A stretch of 64,000 bases of DNA from a virus. The stretch covers positions 1 to 64,000 of the IMG/VR virus record IMGVR_UViG_3300046004_000518. One strand, given 5' to 3'. Positions within the stretch are counted from its first letter, which is position 1. The number at the start of each line of letters is the position of its first letter. The notes beneath the pieces were generated by a model that saw nothing but the letters and a program-made list of their open reading frames with translations, did not search any database and was not told the DNA's origin. Position numbers and translations under genes: made by a program. Positions 15,638 to 24,666 of the stretch are shown here, one piece after another.

Positions 15638-18064
15638 TTATTGATATAATGGTGTAAAGTATGTTTGACCGCCAACTACAATTGGTGCCCATTTAACAAC
15701 GGTTGTTTTATTTATTGGAGCTGGACTACTATTAACTGTATATTCAATAACTACTGAAGATGCATAAGCCTCAGGTGAAACAACACCACCAGAAATCATG
15801 GTAAATTGTGCTTGATAACGCTGTGGACCTAGATATAAATCTTGTGTTAATTCAATAACAAATGTACCATAGTTTGGATCGGTTAAGGTAACTTTTGTAC
15901 CAGTTACAAATTTATTCGTGTCAAACGGTGGAGTAGGATCGGGCGTTGGGAAATCGAATTTCCCGTTAGAATCAATTCTAAACTGGCCCATACCACCAGA
16001 AATAGTTTCAGTCGTTAAAGTTAAGGCTGGCGGTTCAACATAAAGTGACAATGCACCAGTAACTTGTAAGGCATTAAACACTACAGATGATGTGGTGTTT
16101 AGACTTTGATTATATGAACTGGCCGCGTTGGCATTAATCCACTGTGGTACTGATTGATTTGTGGTAAATTTAAAATAGCTTGAATAATTCTCCGCCAGAT
16201 TGCTAGCCATCATATTACTGCCGCCGCCGATCCAAGTTACTCCTACCTCAATAGTAGTTGAATCGGTAGTTGTGACTGAAGTTACTTCGTAAATATCTTC
16301 GGACCAATATGTTAGTTTATATTTAAACTGTTGTCCAACAGTAAATTTAGAATAAAAGGATTCCGGAAATGTACCCGCAAGCAACAAATTATTGCTATCA
16401 CTGACATCATTGGTTATTGAATAATTAACAGCACCTGGAAGTTCTTCTATTGCTGGATATTGTGTAGTATAATTGGTATAGGTATTTTCGACAGGGCCCA
16501 ATGCAGTACCATAGCTTATAACTTGTCCGGCAGATGGGCTAGTGATAGTAACACCTACTCCGGCTATACTACTATTACCATACGATATTTCTTTTGTAGT
16601 TGTATCATAGTATACAGATTGCGATGTAACTGCATTTCTGACTGGATTTACATAAAATGCCGATGCCGCATTACCTGTCATAACCATATCAGTTCCGCTG
16701 GCATTAAGCACTATCGAATAATTTGGTTGATCTGTTTTACCTGCACCTTTACCTATAGCTATAGAACTAATTCCTTGATAGGTTTTTCCAGCAACATTAC
16801 CTATAGCTACCGCATCATTGCCTTGGCTGGTGTACGCAGCATTTGTACCAATAGCCACTGCACTTTCACCTTGAGCGGTCCTTCCGGCAGTTGTGCCAAT
16901 AGCCACCGCATAGATATTTTGACTACCACCGCCAGCAAGAACACCAATAGCAATCGTACTATCGTACTGGTTAGTTTGCCCGGCATTTGATCCTAGAGCA
17001 ATCCGAGAGTCTACTAAGCCAAAGATACCGCCGACTTGAGTTTTAGTGGCAGTGGCTATACCGATAGTGCCACTGGTATTTGTAAGGCCACTGGCATCCA
17101 CTGCGGGTACAATTACTCCGCCCTTAACAGTGGTGCTAGCCGTAGGCAAAGTATAACTACTGGTTATGCCAGTTAGTTGACTACCGTTACCGATGAAGTA
17201 TCCTGAAGTTACTACGTTGGCTGTGGTCTTTACATTACCAATATTACCTGTATAAGAAGTTAGATAACTTGCTACATCAGTATTACCATAACTGCTGACT
17301 ATACCAGTTAGTTGACTACCATTACCTATAAAATAACTAGAAGTTACTACATTGGCTGTGGTCTTTACATTACCAATATTACCTGTATAAGAAGTTAGAT
17401 AACTTGCTACATCAGTATTACCGTAAGATGATCCACCAAAACTTACAGCAGCTCCGTTGGCGTAAAAATAGTTGTCTGTTTTAATACTTGTGGTTGTAAA
17501 GCTACCCCCAAAAGTCAACGAAGTAGCATTTAACCATCCACCGGAAGCGTTTGGCGCTGTACCTTGCCATGACACATTTGATAATCTGAATGATGGATTG
17601 TCGCCACCGATAAACGTCCAAAGTTCTGTACTTACACCATTATATGTAGTTCCAGATATAACTACACTAAATGCAGTTCCCACTGGCCATTGAGAAATAG
17701 TCCCAGTCACTATAGTTGGGATAGTCCACTCTCCAGAGTCAACTTGTAAAGTAGTTGCCGGATTGTCGCCAGACTGCCCTACAAAAAATCCAGTGAAATC
17801 ACCGTCACTAGTATATGTACTGGCACTAACACTAACCAAATTGAATGCCGCTACGCCGCCACCTGTTGCGCTAATAGTACCAGCAGTAATATCAATACCA
17901 GATCCGGCTGTTAGTTCACCTTGTAACGGGAAGCCACCAGCAGTGCTGCCATCCATGACCACTACTGTGTCTTTGGTGGTATCAATAAAAATCTCACCTA
18001 ATGCACCAGTTATTGATGCTAGATTACCTGTGGTATCTCTTCTAAATTGTAACGTTTTTGCCAT
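15638..18064 (-). CDS. Tail fibre/adhesin-like protein with YadA-type head repeats
   Basis: 808 residues. It begins TLQFRRDTTGNLASITGALG, an N-terminal module common at the start of phage fibre proteins. Residues 215-305 hold two near-identical 45-residue repeats (SSYGNTDVASYLTSYTGNIG...). Residues 350-455 hold short repeats with AIG at regular spacing (STIAIGVLAGG, YAVAIGTTAGRT, SAVAIGTNAAYT, DAVAIGNVAGKT, SSIAIGKGAGKT), the YadA-like left-handed beta-roll of trimeric autotransporter adhesins. Probably a trimeric host-recognition fibre. An upstream late promoter box is at 18091-18098. Confidence 0.7.
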   Translation of the reverse strand: MAKTLQFRRDTTGNLASITGALGEIFIDTTKDTVVVMDGSTAGGFPLQGELTAGSGIDITAGTISATGGGVAAFNLVSVSASTYTSDGDFTGFFVGQSGDNPATTLQVDSGEWTIPTIVTGTISQWPVGTAFSVVISGTTYNGVSTELWTFIGGDNPSFRLSNVSWQGTAPNASGGWLNATSLTFGGSFTTTSIKTDNYFYANGAAVSFGGSSYGNTDVASYLTSYTGNIGNVKTTANVVTSSYFIGNGSQLTGIVSSYGNTDVASYLTSYTGNIGNVKTTANVVTSGYFIGNGSQLTGITSSYTLPTASTTVKGGVIVPAVDASGLTNTSGTIGIATATKTQVGGIFGLVDSRIALGSNAGQTNQYDSTIAIGVLAGGGSQNIYAVAIGTTAGRTAQGESAVAIGTNAAYTSQGNDAVAIGNVAGKTYQGISSIAIGKGAGKTDQPNYSIVLNASGTDMVMTGNAASAFYVNPVRNAVTSQSVYYDTTTKEISYGNSSIAGVGVTITSPSAGQVISYGTALGPVENTYTNYTTQYPAIEELPGAVNYSITNDVSDSNNLLLAGTFPESFYSKFTVGQQFKYKLTYWSEDIYEVTSVTTTDSTTIEVGVTWIGGGSNMMASNLAENYSSYFKFTTNQSVPQWINANAASSYNQSLNTTSSVVFNALQVTGALSLYVEPPALTLTTETISGGMGQFRIDSNGKFDFPTPDPTPPFDTNKFVTGTKVTLTDPNYGTFVIELTQDLYLGPQRYQAQFTMISGGVVSPEAYASSVVIEYTVNSSPAPINKTTVVKWAPIVVGGQTYFTPLYQ
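17171..17440 (-). repeat. Two tandem 135-bp repeats inside the fibre gene
   Basis: The two copies are offset by exactly 135 bases (for example AGTTAGTTGACTACC at 17171 and 17306), matching the 45-residue protein repeat. Copies differ at scattered positions, many silent, consistent with duplication followed by drift. Boundaries approximate. Confidence 0.7.
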
Positions 18065-18090
18065 TTTATTTAAATCCTAGTTTTATTATA

Positions 18091-18098
18091 TATTTATG
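18091..18098 (-). promoter_or_regulatory. T4-like late promoter box CATAAATA
   Basis: CATAAATA on the minus strand, 27 bases upstream of the fibre gene ATG, leaving a short leader that holds an AGGAT ribosome-binding site. Confidence 0.55.
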
Positions 18099-18111
18099 TT
18101 GGAATTAATAA

Positions 18112-18381
18112 TTACACCATTAAATCTACTGTTCCTGTTGCAGTCAAGAAATCTTCAACACCACTTTGACTTAACAAATCACCTGCTAACTCAAGATTGA
18201 GATCCTCGGTTCCGCTGCCTATCATTAAGTCGATGGCACTACCAACTAGCAGTGCTAGATCACCTTCAAAGTTAAAATTATCCGGTGTTGGGGGTGTAAT
18301 AGGTTCACTGCGCATAGGATCGCCGCTGGAAATTGCCATGCCAGCTCCAATTCTCATACCTGCGCCGATAATAATTGCCAT
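18112..18381 (-). CDS. Small Gly/Ala-rich protein, unknown
   Basis: 89 residues. It starts with a hydrophobic Gly-rich repeat (IIIGAGMRIGAGMAI), then a Pro-rich linker, then an acidic hydrophobic C-terminus with Leu-Asp repeats (LALLVGSAIDLMIGSG, LNLELAGDLLSQSG). The start has SD CCGGAGAG. No family recognised. Its late box at 18415-18421 and position before the fibre gene suggest a virion role. Confidence 0.5.
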   Translation of the reverse strand: MAIIIGAGMRIGAGMAISSGDPMRSEPITPPTPDNFNFEGDLALLVGSAIDLMIGSGTEDLNLELAGDLLSQSGVEDFLTATGTVDLMV

Positions 18382-18414
18382 TAGAACTCTCCGGATTTTT
18401 CTACTACTTTAATG

Positions 18415-18421
18415 TATTTAG
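18415..18421 (-). promoter_or_regulatory. T4-like late promoter box CTAAATA
   Basis: CTAAATA on the minus strand, 34 bases before the 89-residue gene; it overlaps the stop codon of the P-loop gene upstream. Confidence 0.5.
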
Positions 18422-19185
18422 CTATTTAACAGATAAGATTGTTGTTCAGGTGTATGTAATTGCACATACATATCTACAAACTTATCAGTCTGTGCATTGC
18501 CTTGTAGACCCAATTGATCGAATAATATATGGCCTTTGGTTTTGATTAGGTCTTGTAATTTTACTTTAATATCGGCTTGATCTATATCTATTACATTTTT
18601 TAAATCAGCTAGAACATAGTCGCCTTTATATAAAATTTGCTGTGATTCTCGAAATAATTTTATAAATTTAGTTGAATCAACAAAATCATCAAAGTTCCAT
18701 TTGGTCAAACATTCTTCTTTGATGTGATCTGGTAAATTATTAAAATCAACCAACGAAGAACAAGCTGGCCAGTCCGGAGTCTTGATATTTGCATAGCGTA
18801 TTGCTAGCCATTTATCTAGAGGACTGTTTTTATAAAACCAAAAGGCATTTTTTGTTTTTGCTAGATATATTTGTGTTTCAATATCTGTATAAATTACCAC
18901 AGTTTTTCCTGTGTATAAAAATAATGAACGTGCTGTTGCTGGGTTGCATTTTAGATATAGTTTATTTGATAAATTGGAATGTAATGTTCGATCATTCTCA
19001 ATCATAGTTTCGGACGTTTTCCAATTACTAACTTGGTTAATGTTCCATTGGTTTTGAAATATAACGTTGAAATCCTGAATGTCGCTGTTGAATATACAAT
19101 TATAATTTCCGGTTAACAGTAATAGATGCGCACAAAAATTACCACCACTGCCACCATAGTAAAATAAAGCTACATCTTGGGACAC
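18418..19185 (-). CDS. P-loop protein, possible sulfotransferase relative
   Basis: 255 residues. LFYYGGSGGNFCAHLLLL at residues 7-24 resembles a P-loop-like phosphate-binding turn of sulfotransferase-type phage proteins. TVVIYTDIETQIYLAKTKNA at about 95-115 resembles the following strand-helix unit. The rest is mixed and rich in Lys and Asn. Clear PAPS motifs are absent, so the enzymatic role is not assured. The ATG overlaps the amidoligase stop by one base. Confidence 0.45.
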   Translation of the reverse strand: MSQDVALFYYGGSGGNFCAHLLLLTGNYNCIFNSDIQDFNVIFQNQWNINQVSNWKTSETMIENDRTLHSNLSNKLYLKCNPATARSLFLYTGKTVVIYTDIETQIYLAKTKNAFWFYKNSPLDKWLAIRYANIKTPDWPACSSLVDFNNLPDHIKEECLTKWNFDDFVDSTKFIKLFRESQQILYKGDYVLADLKNVIDIDQADIKVKLQDLIKTKGHILFDQLGLQGNAQTDKFVDMYVQLHTPEQQSYLLNS

Positions 19186-22019
19186 TACTTTAACCCTGCC
19201 AATCGGCGTAATTGTTTGATTGATTCGTTTGTTGTTGGTAATGCTCTAACTGTTAATGCACCGCTTTCTAAGCCTAGGTCTTGTTCTAATTCACGTGCTT
19301 TACGATGAGCATAAACCATATCAGCACCTTGTATTCTTGACACTACACTACCATCAGCTTTAACTACTTCAAAATCTGTAGCAGTGGTCTGTGCTACAGT
19401 TGGTTCTAATGGTAATTCTTGTTGTACTGGAGTTGCACCTTGTTCGCTAGCATCACGCTCACCGCTGATACCACGACGACGTAGTTCACGTTTAATAATA
19501 ACTCTAAAGTAAGCAGTCTGTTGATCATTTAATACTGCGGTTGTGCTGACATTACGTAATACGTTGATTAGATCCATGTCACTCTTATCTGCTACATTGT
19601 CTAACCATTCACGATGTGCTTGAGGTAAACTATCACGCACTGCGTTTTCAGCACCACCTGCGTTTGCTCTATCTGCTGCCGCCTGCGCATCTGCAAAACT
19701 AGTGTACGTGCCTGCACTTGGCGTTGTTTCGGCTGGTGTTGCTCTATAGTATCTAGTATCAACATTATTAACACTACCGTATACATGTAGTGCTTCGTCA
19801 CTGGTTCTTGCGTTAACAGTACCAGCAGGTTCACCTAGTCCGTTTATAATATTCCAAGTTACTTCCGGACGGCCAGCATCTTGTGTGGTAGCAATGGCTT
19901 CTAAATCGTGTAGGCCCACTGATATCCGTTGCTCTCGCATGAATATATCTGCGGCTTTAAGTTTAGCCTGACGAGGACTATCAGCATCGACGAATACCGG
20001 GTCTTGATCTACATGTCTACCACGAGCAAAATAAACCTTCCAGCGTGTTTCATTGCCGTCGACTACTCCTTGATCCATTCTACTGCGTAGTTCGGCATCA
20101 ATCTGTTTAACTATCCAGCCACTGGCATCGGCATCTAAATTATCACCACCATTTATTACTCGTTGTCTCACAGAGTTTGCTGTATCTACTGTAACAGTAG
20201 GTAATGTTTCTTCAACCCAATCCTTCCAACTCTGTGACAATGATGCTGGTGCAGCATCACCTATTTCTTCACTCTTAAACAATTCAGCTTTTAGTTGGCT
20301 GATACTTTGTTCGCGATTCATACCCATTTGCTTACCGCCTAGGATGATAGCGGCTGTTTCACTAGCGGCAAACACCATTTGCTTGCCACCAGTGCCATCT
20401 TTGTTCATGACCCAGTACTGTACTTCTTCGCCTTTCTTCTCTTTACGAGCTGTTTGTGCTTGACGAACATTACTTACTAATTCTGATTTGTTGATCTGTC
20501 CTAGAGCATAGCGACTGAACAATGCTACGCTATTATTAGGATCAGTCCATTCGCCTTCTGGGCTGATTAGTTTGTATAATTTCTTAGCGTATTCTTGTTT
20601 GTATGCTGACTCGTCTGTGGCAATACGTAGGCTTTGTGCTAGACGTAGAGCAGTATTAACAAGTTTAGGTATGTCTTCGTTTAGATAATCACCACCTGGA
20701 CCACGGAATTCTACGTAGTTGCCTTTGGTATTGATACTTGTATACTTTTGTGTAACGCCACTGTGTACTAGTTTACTAGCTGCCGCTCCAAGATGTTCTT
20801 TCATCTTGGCCAACAATTCTGTGGCGTTTTCTGGATTGGCCTGAATCTTTTCTTTAACAATCTTCATGGCACTTTTAGCATAGGTATTGTACTGACGACC
20901 AAACTCTTGAAGTACGTATTCGTCACCTAGGAATAATGCTAGTTTAACATAGTCTAGATTATCAGTGGTCATGTTAGGCACACTGATGTTCATGTGTAGG
21001 CCCGTTGATTTGTTAGTATAACAACCTGCCAACTTAGCCCATTGTTTAACTTTTTTCAACATAGTCAAGCCATCTTTAAGCGGCATTGCTGGACTGATAA
21101 ACTCTAGGCCGGCGTCACCTTGGTTAGCATCAATTGACGCATCGGGTTCAATGATAAAATAACCTTGTTCTTGTTGTTGACTACGACTACCACTGTGGTA
21201 ATTACTAAACCCGCGTGCTTCATATCCAGTAGCACCATAAAAGTCATCTGCTACTTGATCTATGTCTGCATCACCACCATCATTGCCTTCGTTAGCGTCA
21301 TACATGTGAGGCCAATCAAAGCCCCAATGACGTTCAGCGTCCTGCATATCACCAATGCCAATGTCGCTTAACCAAGCACCTTCATCGCCATCACCACCGT
21401 TACGGAAGTCATCTTCCATTTCTTGACGTGCTTGGTCGTAGGCATATTGATACTCTCTACCGCTGGTATCTGCCATTAATTCATCTACTCGATCTTCGAT
21501 CATTTCTAATGTTATGACACGAATTTCTGCATCGGCATCATCACTGTCAGGATCTTCGTCAGGGTTTGCTTCTATCCAGCGAGTGCGTGCCGCATCTTCG
21601 ACATCATCACGATCAATTTCACCTTCTAGTCGATCTCGGATAAGGCTATCTAATTCATCAGTGTTGTCGTCTATGTAACGATTGGCAGCTTCATTGGTCC
21701 AATCTAAGTATTCATCATACAGTTCACTGCGATAACGCTCAGCACCACTACGACTCATGTTACTGAAATCACCGTTGCGGAAGAAGTTAAGAATGTCATC
21801 GATATTGTAGGCGCTTTCGTTGTATTCGTAATCGTATTCCCACTCAGGCTCGTTATCACCTGTGCTGGCATTTGGCACGCACATTTCAAATTCGATACCC
21901 ATAAGCATACCATCAGCTTCTGGACTGTTGGCAAATGCTTCTAGGCTGGATGGACTCATCGATACTTCATCAATGATCTCTGCTTCTTTTAAGGCTTGTT
22001 TAATTTGACTATAACGCAT
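19185..22019 (-). CDS. Amidoligase-like protein (COOH-NH2 ligase fold)
   Basis: 944 residues. Residues 38-46 (LMGIEFEMC), LEFISPAMPL at about 312, TGLHMNISVP at about 344 and GNYVEFRGPGG at about 437 are the spaced E-F-E, E-F, G-x-H-x-N and E-x-R motifs of the phage and bacterial amidoligase family, which is related to glutamine synthetase and joins carboxyl to amino groups. The first 300 residues carry a large acidic insertion (DPDSDDADAE). A long C-terminal region follows, ending NESIKQLRRLAGLK. The N-terminus MRYSQIKQALKEAE is a helical peptide like the capsid-targeting starts of its neighbours. The late box at 22026-22033 lies almost on the ATG. Confidence 0.65.
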   Translation of the reverse strand: MRYSQIKQALKEAEIIDEVSMSPSSLEAFANSPEADGMLMGIEFEMCVPNASTGDNEPEWEYDYEYNESAYNIDDILNFFRNGDFSNMSRSGAERYRSELYDEYLDWTNEAANRYIDDNTDELDSLIRDRLEGEIDRDDVEDAARTRWIEANPDEDPDSDDADAEIRVITLEMIEDRVDELMADTSGREYQYAYDQARQEMEDDFRNGGDGDEGAWLSDIGIGDMQDAERHWGFDWPHMYDANEGNDGGDADIDQVADDFYGATGYEARGFSNYHSGSRSQQQEQGYFIIEPDASIDANQGDAGLEFISPAMPLKDGLTMLKKVKQWAKLAGCYTNKSTGLHMNISVPNMTTDNLDYVKLALFLGDEYVLQEFGRQYNTYAKSAMKIVKEKIQANPENATELLAKMKEHLGAAASKLVHSGVTQKYTSINTKGNYVEFRGPGGDYLNEDIPKLVNTALRLAQSLRIATDESAYKQEYAKKLYKLISPEGEWTDPNNSVALFSRYALGQINKSELVSNVRQAQTARKEKKGEEVQYWVMNKDGTGGKQMVFAASETAAIILGGKQMGMNREQSISQLKAELFKSEEIGDAAPASLSQSWKDWVEETLPTVTVDTANSVRQRVINGGDNLDADASGWIVKQIDAELRSRMDQGVVDGNETRWKVYFARGRHVDQDPVFVDADSPRQAKLKAADIFMREQRISVGLHDLEAIATTQDAGRPEVTWNIINGLGEPAGTVNARTSDEALHVYGSVNNVDTRYYRATPAETTPSAGTYTSFADAQAAADRANAGGAENAVRDSLPQAHREWLDNVADKSDMDLINVLRNVSTTAVLNDQQTAYFRVIIKRELRRRGISGERDASEQGATPVQQELPLEPTVAQTTATDFEVVKADGSVVSRIQGADMVYAHRKARELEQDLGLESGALTVRALPTTNESIKQLRRLAGLK

Positions 22020-22025
22020 ATTAAG

Positions 22026-22033
22026 TATTTATC
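22026..22033 (-). promoter_or_regulatory. T4-like late promoter box GATAAATA
   Basis: GATAAATA on the minus strand, followed by CTTAATATG. With T4 spacing the start site would fall one base before the amidoligase ATG, giving an almost leaderless message. Confidence 0.55.
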
Positions 22034-22039
22034 GTTGTG

Positions 22040-22552
22040 TTAATCATTGACCCACAGTTCGAGTGAGTAGTTGCCGCGCTGGCTGGACCATGGCTGGCCT
22101 AGTTGCTTAAAGCCCTGTGCTACTAAATTATTCTTTGATGCTGTGTTATCTGATCTGGTTGTGGCAAATATGTTCGAGCCAGCAGATGCTAATAATTTTT
22201 GACTTACAGCGGTGTTTAATCCCTGTCGACGATAGTTAGGATCTGTATATGAATAGCCCTTTTCATAACGATAACGATTGGCTAACTCACTAACGCCGGC
22301 AGCAGTGAATACTTTAGTCTTGTATGTATCCAATGGTGTTTTTAATGCTGTAATAGCAATAATATCACCTTGTTCATTTGTGGCATAGCTCAACATCTGT
22401 GCTCGTTGTACACCCGCACGGGCATTGGCGGCTGATACCTCACTGCCCTGAGCAATAAAGTCGCTGAGTTTACCTAGTTGCTCTGCTGACAGTTGACCTG
22501 GTCGCACAGCAACTACACTATTATCTTCAGTTAAAAATTCATTTGCTCTCAT
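22040..22552 (-). CDS. GNAT acetyltransferase with capsid-targeting-like N-terminus
   Basis: 170 residues from the ATG at 22552; two more codons upstream would start at TTG. The N-terminus MRANEFLTE is nearly identical to the neighbouring genes' and to the T4 capsid-targeting pattern. The body is GNAT-like: a substrate part, then YTDPNYRRQGLNTAVSQKLL (acetyl-CoA R-x-x-G-x-G/N loop) at about 107-126, and RSDNTASKNNLVAQGFKQLG, the typical N-x-A-x-x-x-Y/L-x-x-x-G-F ending. Target unknown. If the N-terminus is cut after Glu, a free acetyltransferase would remain in the head. Confidence 0.65.
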   Translation of the reverse strand: MRANEFLTEDNSVVAVRPGQLSAEQLGKLSDFIAQGSEVSAANARAGVQRAQMLSYATNEQGDIIAITALKTPLDTYKTKVFTAAGVSELANRYRYEKGYSYTDPNYRRQGLNTAVSQKLLASAGSNIFATTRSDNTASKNNLVAQGFKQLGQPWSSQRGNYSLELWVND

Positions 22553-22558
22553 AGTCAA

Positions 22559-22651
22559 TCCACGTATTCTTGCTCACTTTTGGCATCCCTCCAGGCCAGC
22601 AGCCGGCCACACCAAACACCATAACGAGTATGGGCCTAAGGTAGGTGTTCT
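22559..22651 (-). other. GC-rich intergenic spacer with inverted repeats
   Basis: 93 bases between two MRANEF genes. On the minus strand it holds GGCCGGCTGCTGGCC, an imperfect palindrome, and AACACC/GGTGTT arms. It is far richer in G and C than its neighbours. It has no convincing gene; possibly a terminator or recombination scar. Confidence 0.35.
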
Positions 22652-22960
22652 TTAATCTATTCGTTCGCCTTCTTCTCTTGCTATACGGGCAATATTGTTT
22701 GACGCACGAGCAGGTTGTATATCAAAATTTTCGTATCTTCTTGCTATAGATTGTAATATCCTAGTAACATTGATATACTCATCACCTACTATGTTATCAG
22801 GAACAATAACTAAGATATCCCAGTCACTTTCATCGTGTTCAGTTCCAATTACCCTGCTACCGTGAAACCATATTTCTTCTGCTGGCACTTGAGCTTTGAT
22901 TTGATCTACTATAGTATCAAAAAACTCGTACGACTCGGTTAAGAATTCATTGGCTCTCAT
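22652..22960 (-). CDS. Minimal nucleotidyltransferase with capsid-targeting-like N-terminus
   Basis: 102 residues starting MRANEFLTE. EIWFHGSRVIGTEHDESDWDILV at about 30-52 is the MNT-type motif G-S-x(10)-D-x-D with both metal-binding Asp (SDWDIL). Proteins of this size transfer a nucleotide to a target or act as an antitoxin partner of HEPN proteins. No HEPN partner is adjacent. One base separates its ATG from the stop of the ParB-like gene. Confidence 0.65.
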   Translation of the reverse strand: MRANEFLTESYEFFDTIVDQIKAQVPAEEIWFHGSRVIGTEHDESDWDILVIVPDNIVGDEYINVTRILQSIARRYENFDIQPARASNNIARIAREEGERID

Positions 22961-22961
22961 A

Positions 22962-23957
22962 TTAGCTCTTATAATAGAAGTAGTGTATATCTTCTTCTGG
23001 ATTATACTTTACTACTAAATCGTCTAACACAAACTCATCGCCGTATTCGTCAACCAACTGCGCAAACGTGGTGGCATCACCGAAAATATATTCAATAACA
23101 TCATCATCGGTACAATTACCTTGATAGCTTAATCCTTCGTCTTCGCTTATAAATTCATTTGCTCTCATATCAGTCTGATTCAACACATACCTATCATACA
23201 AATCACTTAATTGAAAATCACTACGAATTAGTTGCTCTTCAGCACTGCCTGTAGGCCACGGTTTCTTTTTATTATATGCTATTTGATATGCTTTTTCTGG
23301 AGTTAACGGCACATTTTTTCTAACTGCGTCCTTAAACACGCTGTATAGAATAGGGTAGTCTTCATCACCTACCATACCTGACGCAACAGGCTGTTGGCCA
23401 CCTTCACGGCGAATAAAATCAGCAAATACTTCTTGAAACACTTTTTTTGGATTACGACAGTAATCTCTGCTGGATTGACAGTCATCAGTAAAGCCTTCAA
23501 AGTGTACACGGTAATCACCTACTTCATCTACACCAACATCTTCCGGTGTTAGGTCATTTAAAAATTCTTCAACTTCTGGATCTAAGGATTCAGTTAATTC
23601 TTTAACAGGCACATACGCTGATATGTGCGTTATTCCTAATTCTCTTGCCTGCCACGCACGATGATTACCATCTAAGATATGCCCTTGGGCGTCTATGACA
23701 ATAGGCTTACGCTTAATATCGTCAGGTGAGATTTCATCAGCATAGTCTACATCAACGTGTACTACACGACCATATGGATCATCGTCTGCGTCAATTTGTA
23801 ATTGATCTACTGCTACAGTTTTTAGTACATATTCTGTATTGGCTAATATTATTCGATCTAAGTTACTGTCTTTTTGTGATACTGGATGTATGCTGTTGAC
23901 ATAGTCTAAGACCTTGCCAGCACTAACTGTTTCTAAGATAAATTCTTTAGCTCTCAT
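22962..23957 (-). CDS. ParB/Srx-like protein fused to a second capsid-targeting-tagged domain
   Basis: 331 residues. It starts MRAKEFILE. Residues 88-115 (PIVIDAQGHILDGNHRAWQA) match the ParB/sulfiredoxin-like G-x-x-x-D-G-x-H-R motif, seen in nucleotide-using nucleases and kinases. The middle (VFQEVFADFIRREGG, PLTPEKAYQIAYNKK) is helical. At residue 264 comes a second tag, MRANEFISEDEGL, in the same frame, followed by a 60-residue acidic domain. Two tagged genes seem to have merged, or the second start is used separately. The first ATG overlaps the upstream stop by one base. Confidence 0.6.
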   Translation of the reverse strand: MRAKEFILETVSAGKVLDYVNSIHPVSQKDSNLDRIILANTEYVLKTVAVDQLQIDADDDPYGRVVHVDVDYADEISPDDIKRKPIVIDAQGHILDGNHRAWQARELGITHISAYVPVKELTESLDPEVEEFLNDLTPEDVGVDEVGDYRVHFEGFTDDCQSSRDYCRNPKKVFQEVFADFIRREGGQQPVASGMVGDEDYPILYSVFKDAVRKNVPLTPEKAYQIAYNKKKPWPTGSAEEQLIRSDFQLSDLYDRYVLNQTDMRANEFISEDEGLSYQGNCTDDDVIEYIFGDATTFAQLVDEYGDEFVLDDLVVKYNPEEDIHYFYYKS

Positions 23958-24658
23958 TATTTTAAACTCAAATCATCGTCTTGTTGTTGACGGTATGCTT
24001 TACTTAATTTGTCCATGTACTTCATATTACGTAGGATTTTAAATGCTAGATTTTCTGTGCTGAATTCACCGTTGGCATCTAACCCTGCACGGCGCATTTT
24101 ACGAATCTTTTCTGATATGCGTTTAATATCTTCTGGATCATCAGCGGCTATTATAGCATGATCAATTTGGCTACGTAGATCTAATACTTTGGCATTAACA
24201 CTAGCACGATCAATTGATGGTACTTTAAAGTCAGGAGTTTTAAGCCACTTATTGTTTAACAAACTATACACACCTTCGCTAACTGGAGGTTGCGCAACAT
24301 CTTCTACATACAATTCTACATCATAACCGTAGATAGTAATGTCGTGTCCATCATTCCAAATTTGTTTCTTGGCACGATAGAACGCTTCGGCAATATCATC
24401 ACATTGTAGATCACTGTAGTTGGTAACAACATGTACATCAAAGTCACTGAACTTAGTCCAGTTATAGTTGGCCATGCTACCTGTGAGTACAACATCTTCT
24501 ACTTTAAAATTAGGAATCTCTAAGTAGCTGACAAAACGTTCAGCTATTTCTAACAAGCGATTGCGAACTTCTTCGATGAGTGTGTTATCGTCCCATGCCG
24601 CTGGATTCAGCTGACTGTTATAAGCAACGTTGTTCTTGGTAAAGTCTCTAGCTCTCAT
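23957..24658 (-). CDS. Nucleotidyltransferase with variant capsid-targeting-like N-terminus
   Basis: 233 residues. N-terminus MRARDFTKN is a variant of the MRAKEF tag, without a clear hydrophobic-x-Glu site. VVLTGSMANYNWTKFSDFDV at about 57-76 is a Pol beta-type nucleotidyltransferase motif (G-S, then D-F-D), and ITIYGYDVELYVED at about 101 supplies a third acidic residue. The C-terminal half is helical (ISEKIRKMRRAGLD). The group includes tRNA- and protein-modifying enzymes; target unknown. It follows the GNAT gene by eight bases. Confidence 0.65.
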   Translation of the reverse strand: MRARDFTKNNVAYNSQLNPAAWDDNTLIEEVRNRLLEIAERFVSYLEIPNFKVEDVVLTGSMANYNWTKFSDFDVHVVTNYSDLQCDDIAEAFYRAKKQIWNDGHDITIYGYDVELYVEDVAQPPVSEGVYSLLNNKWLKTPDFKVPSIDRASVNAKVLDLRSQIDHAIIAADDPEDIKRISEKIRKMRRAGLDANGEFSTENLAFKILRNMKYMDKLSKAYRQQQDDDLSLK

Positions 24659-24666
24659 TGTTTATC

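Noticed and set aside
16460-16990. Plus-strand frame opposite the YadA-like repeats
   Set aside because: Ser/Cys/Ile-rich shadow of the AIG repeats.
17171-17440. Tandem repeats as a CRISPR-like array
   Set aside because: Only two long copies with coding sense, no spacers.
22559-22651. tRNA gene
   Set aside because: GC-rich with arms, but no cloverleaf or anticodon stem could be built.
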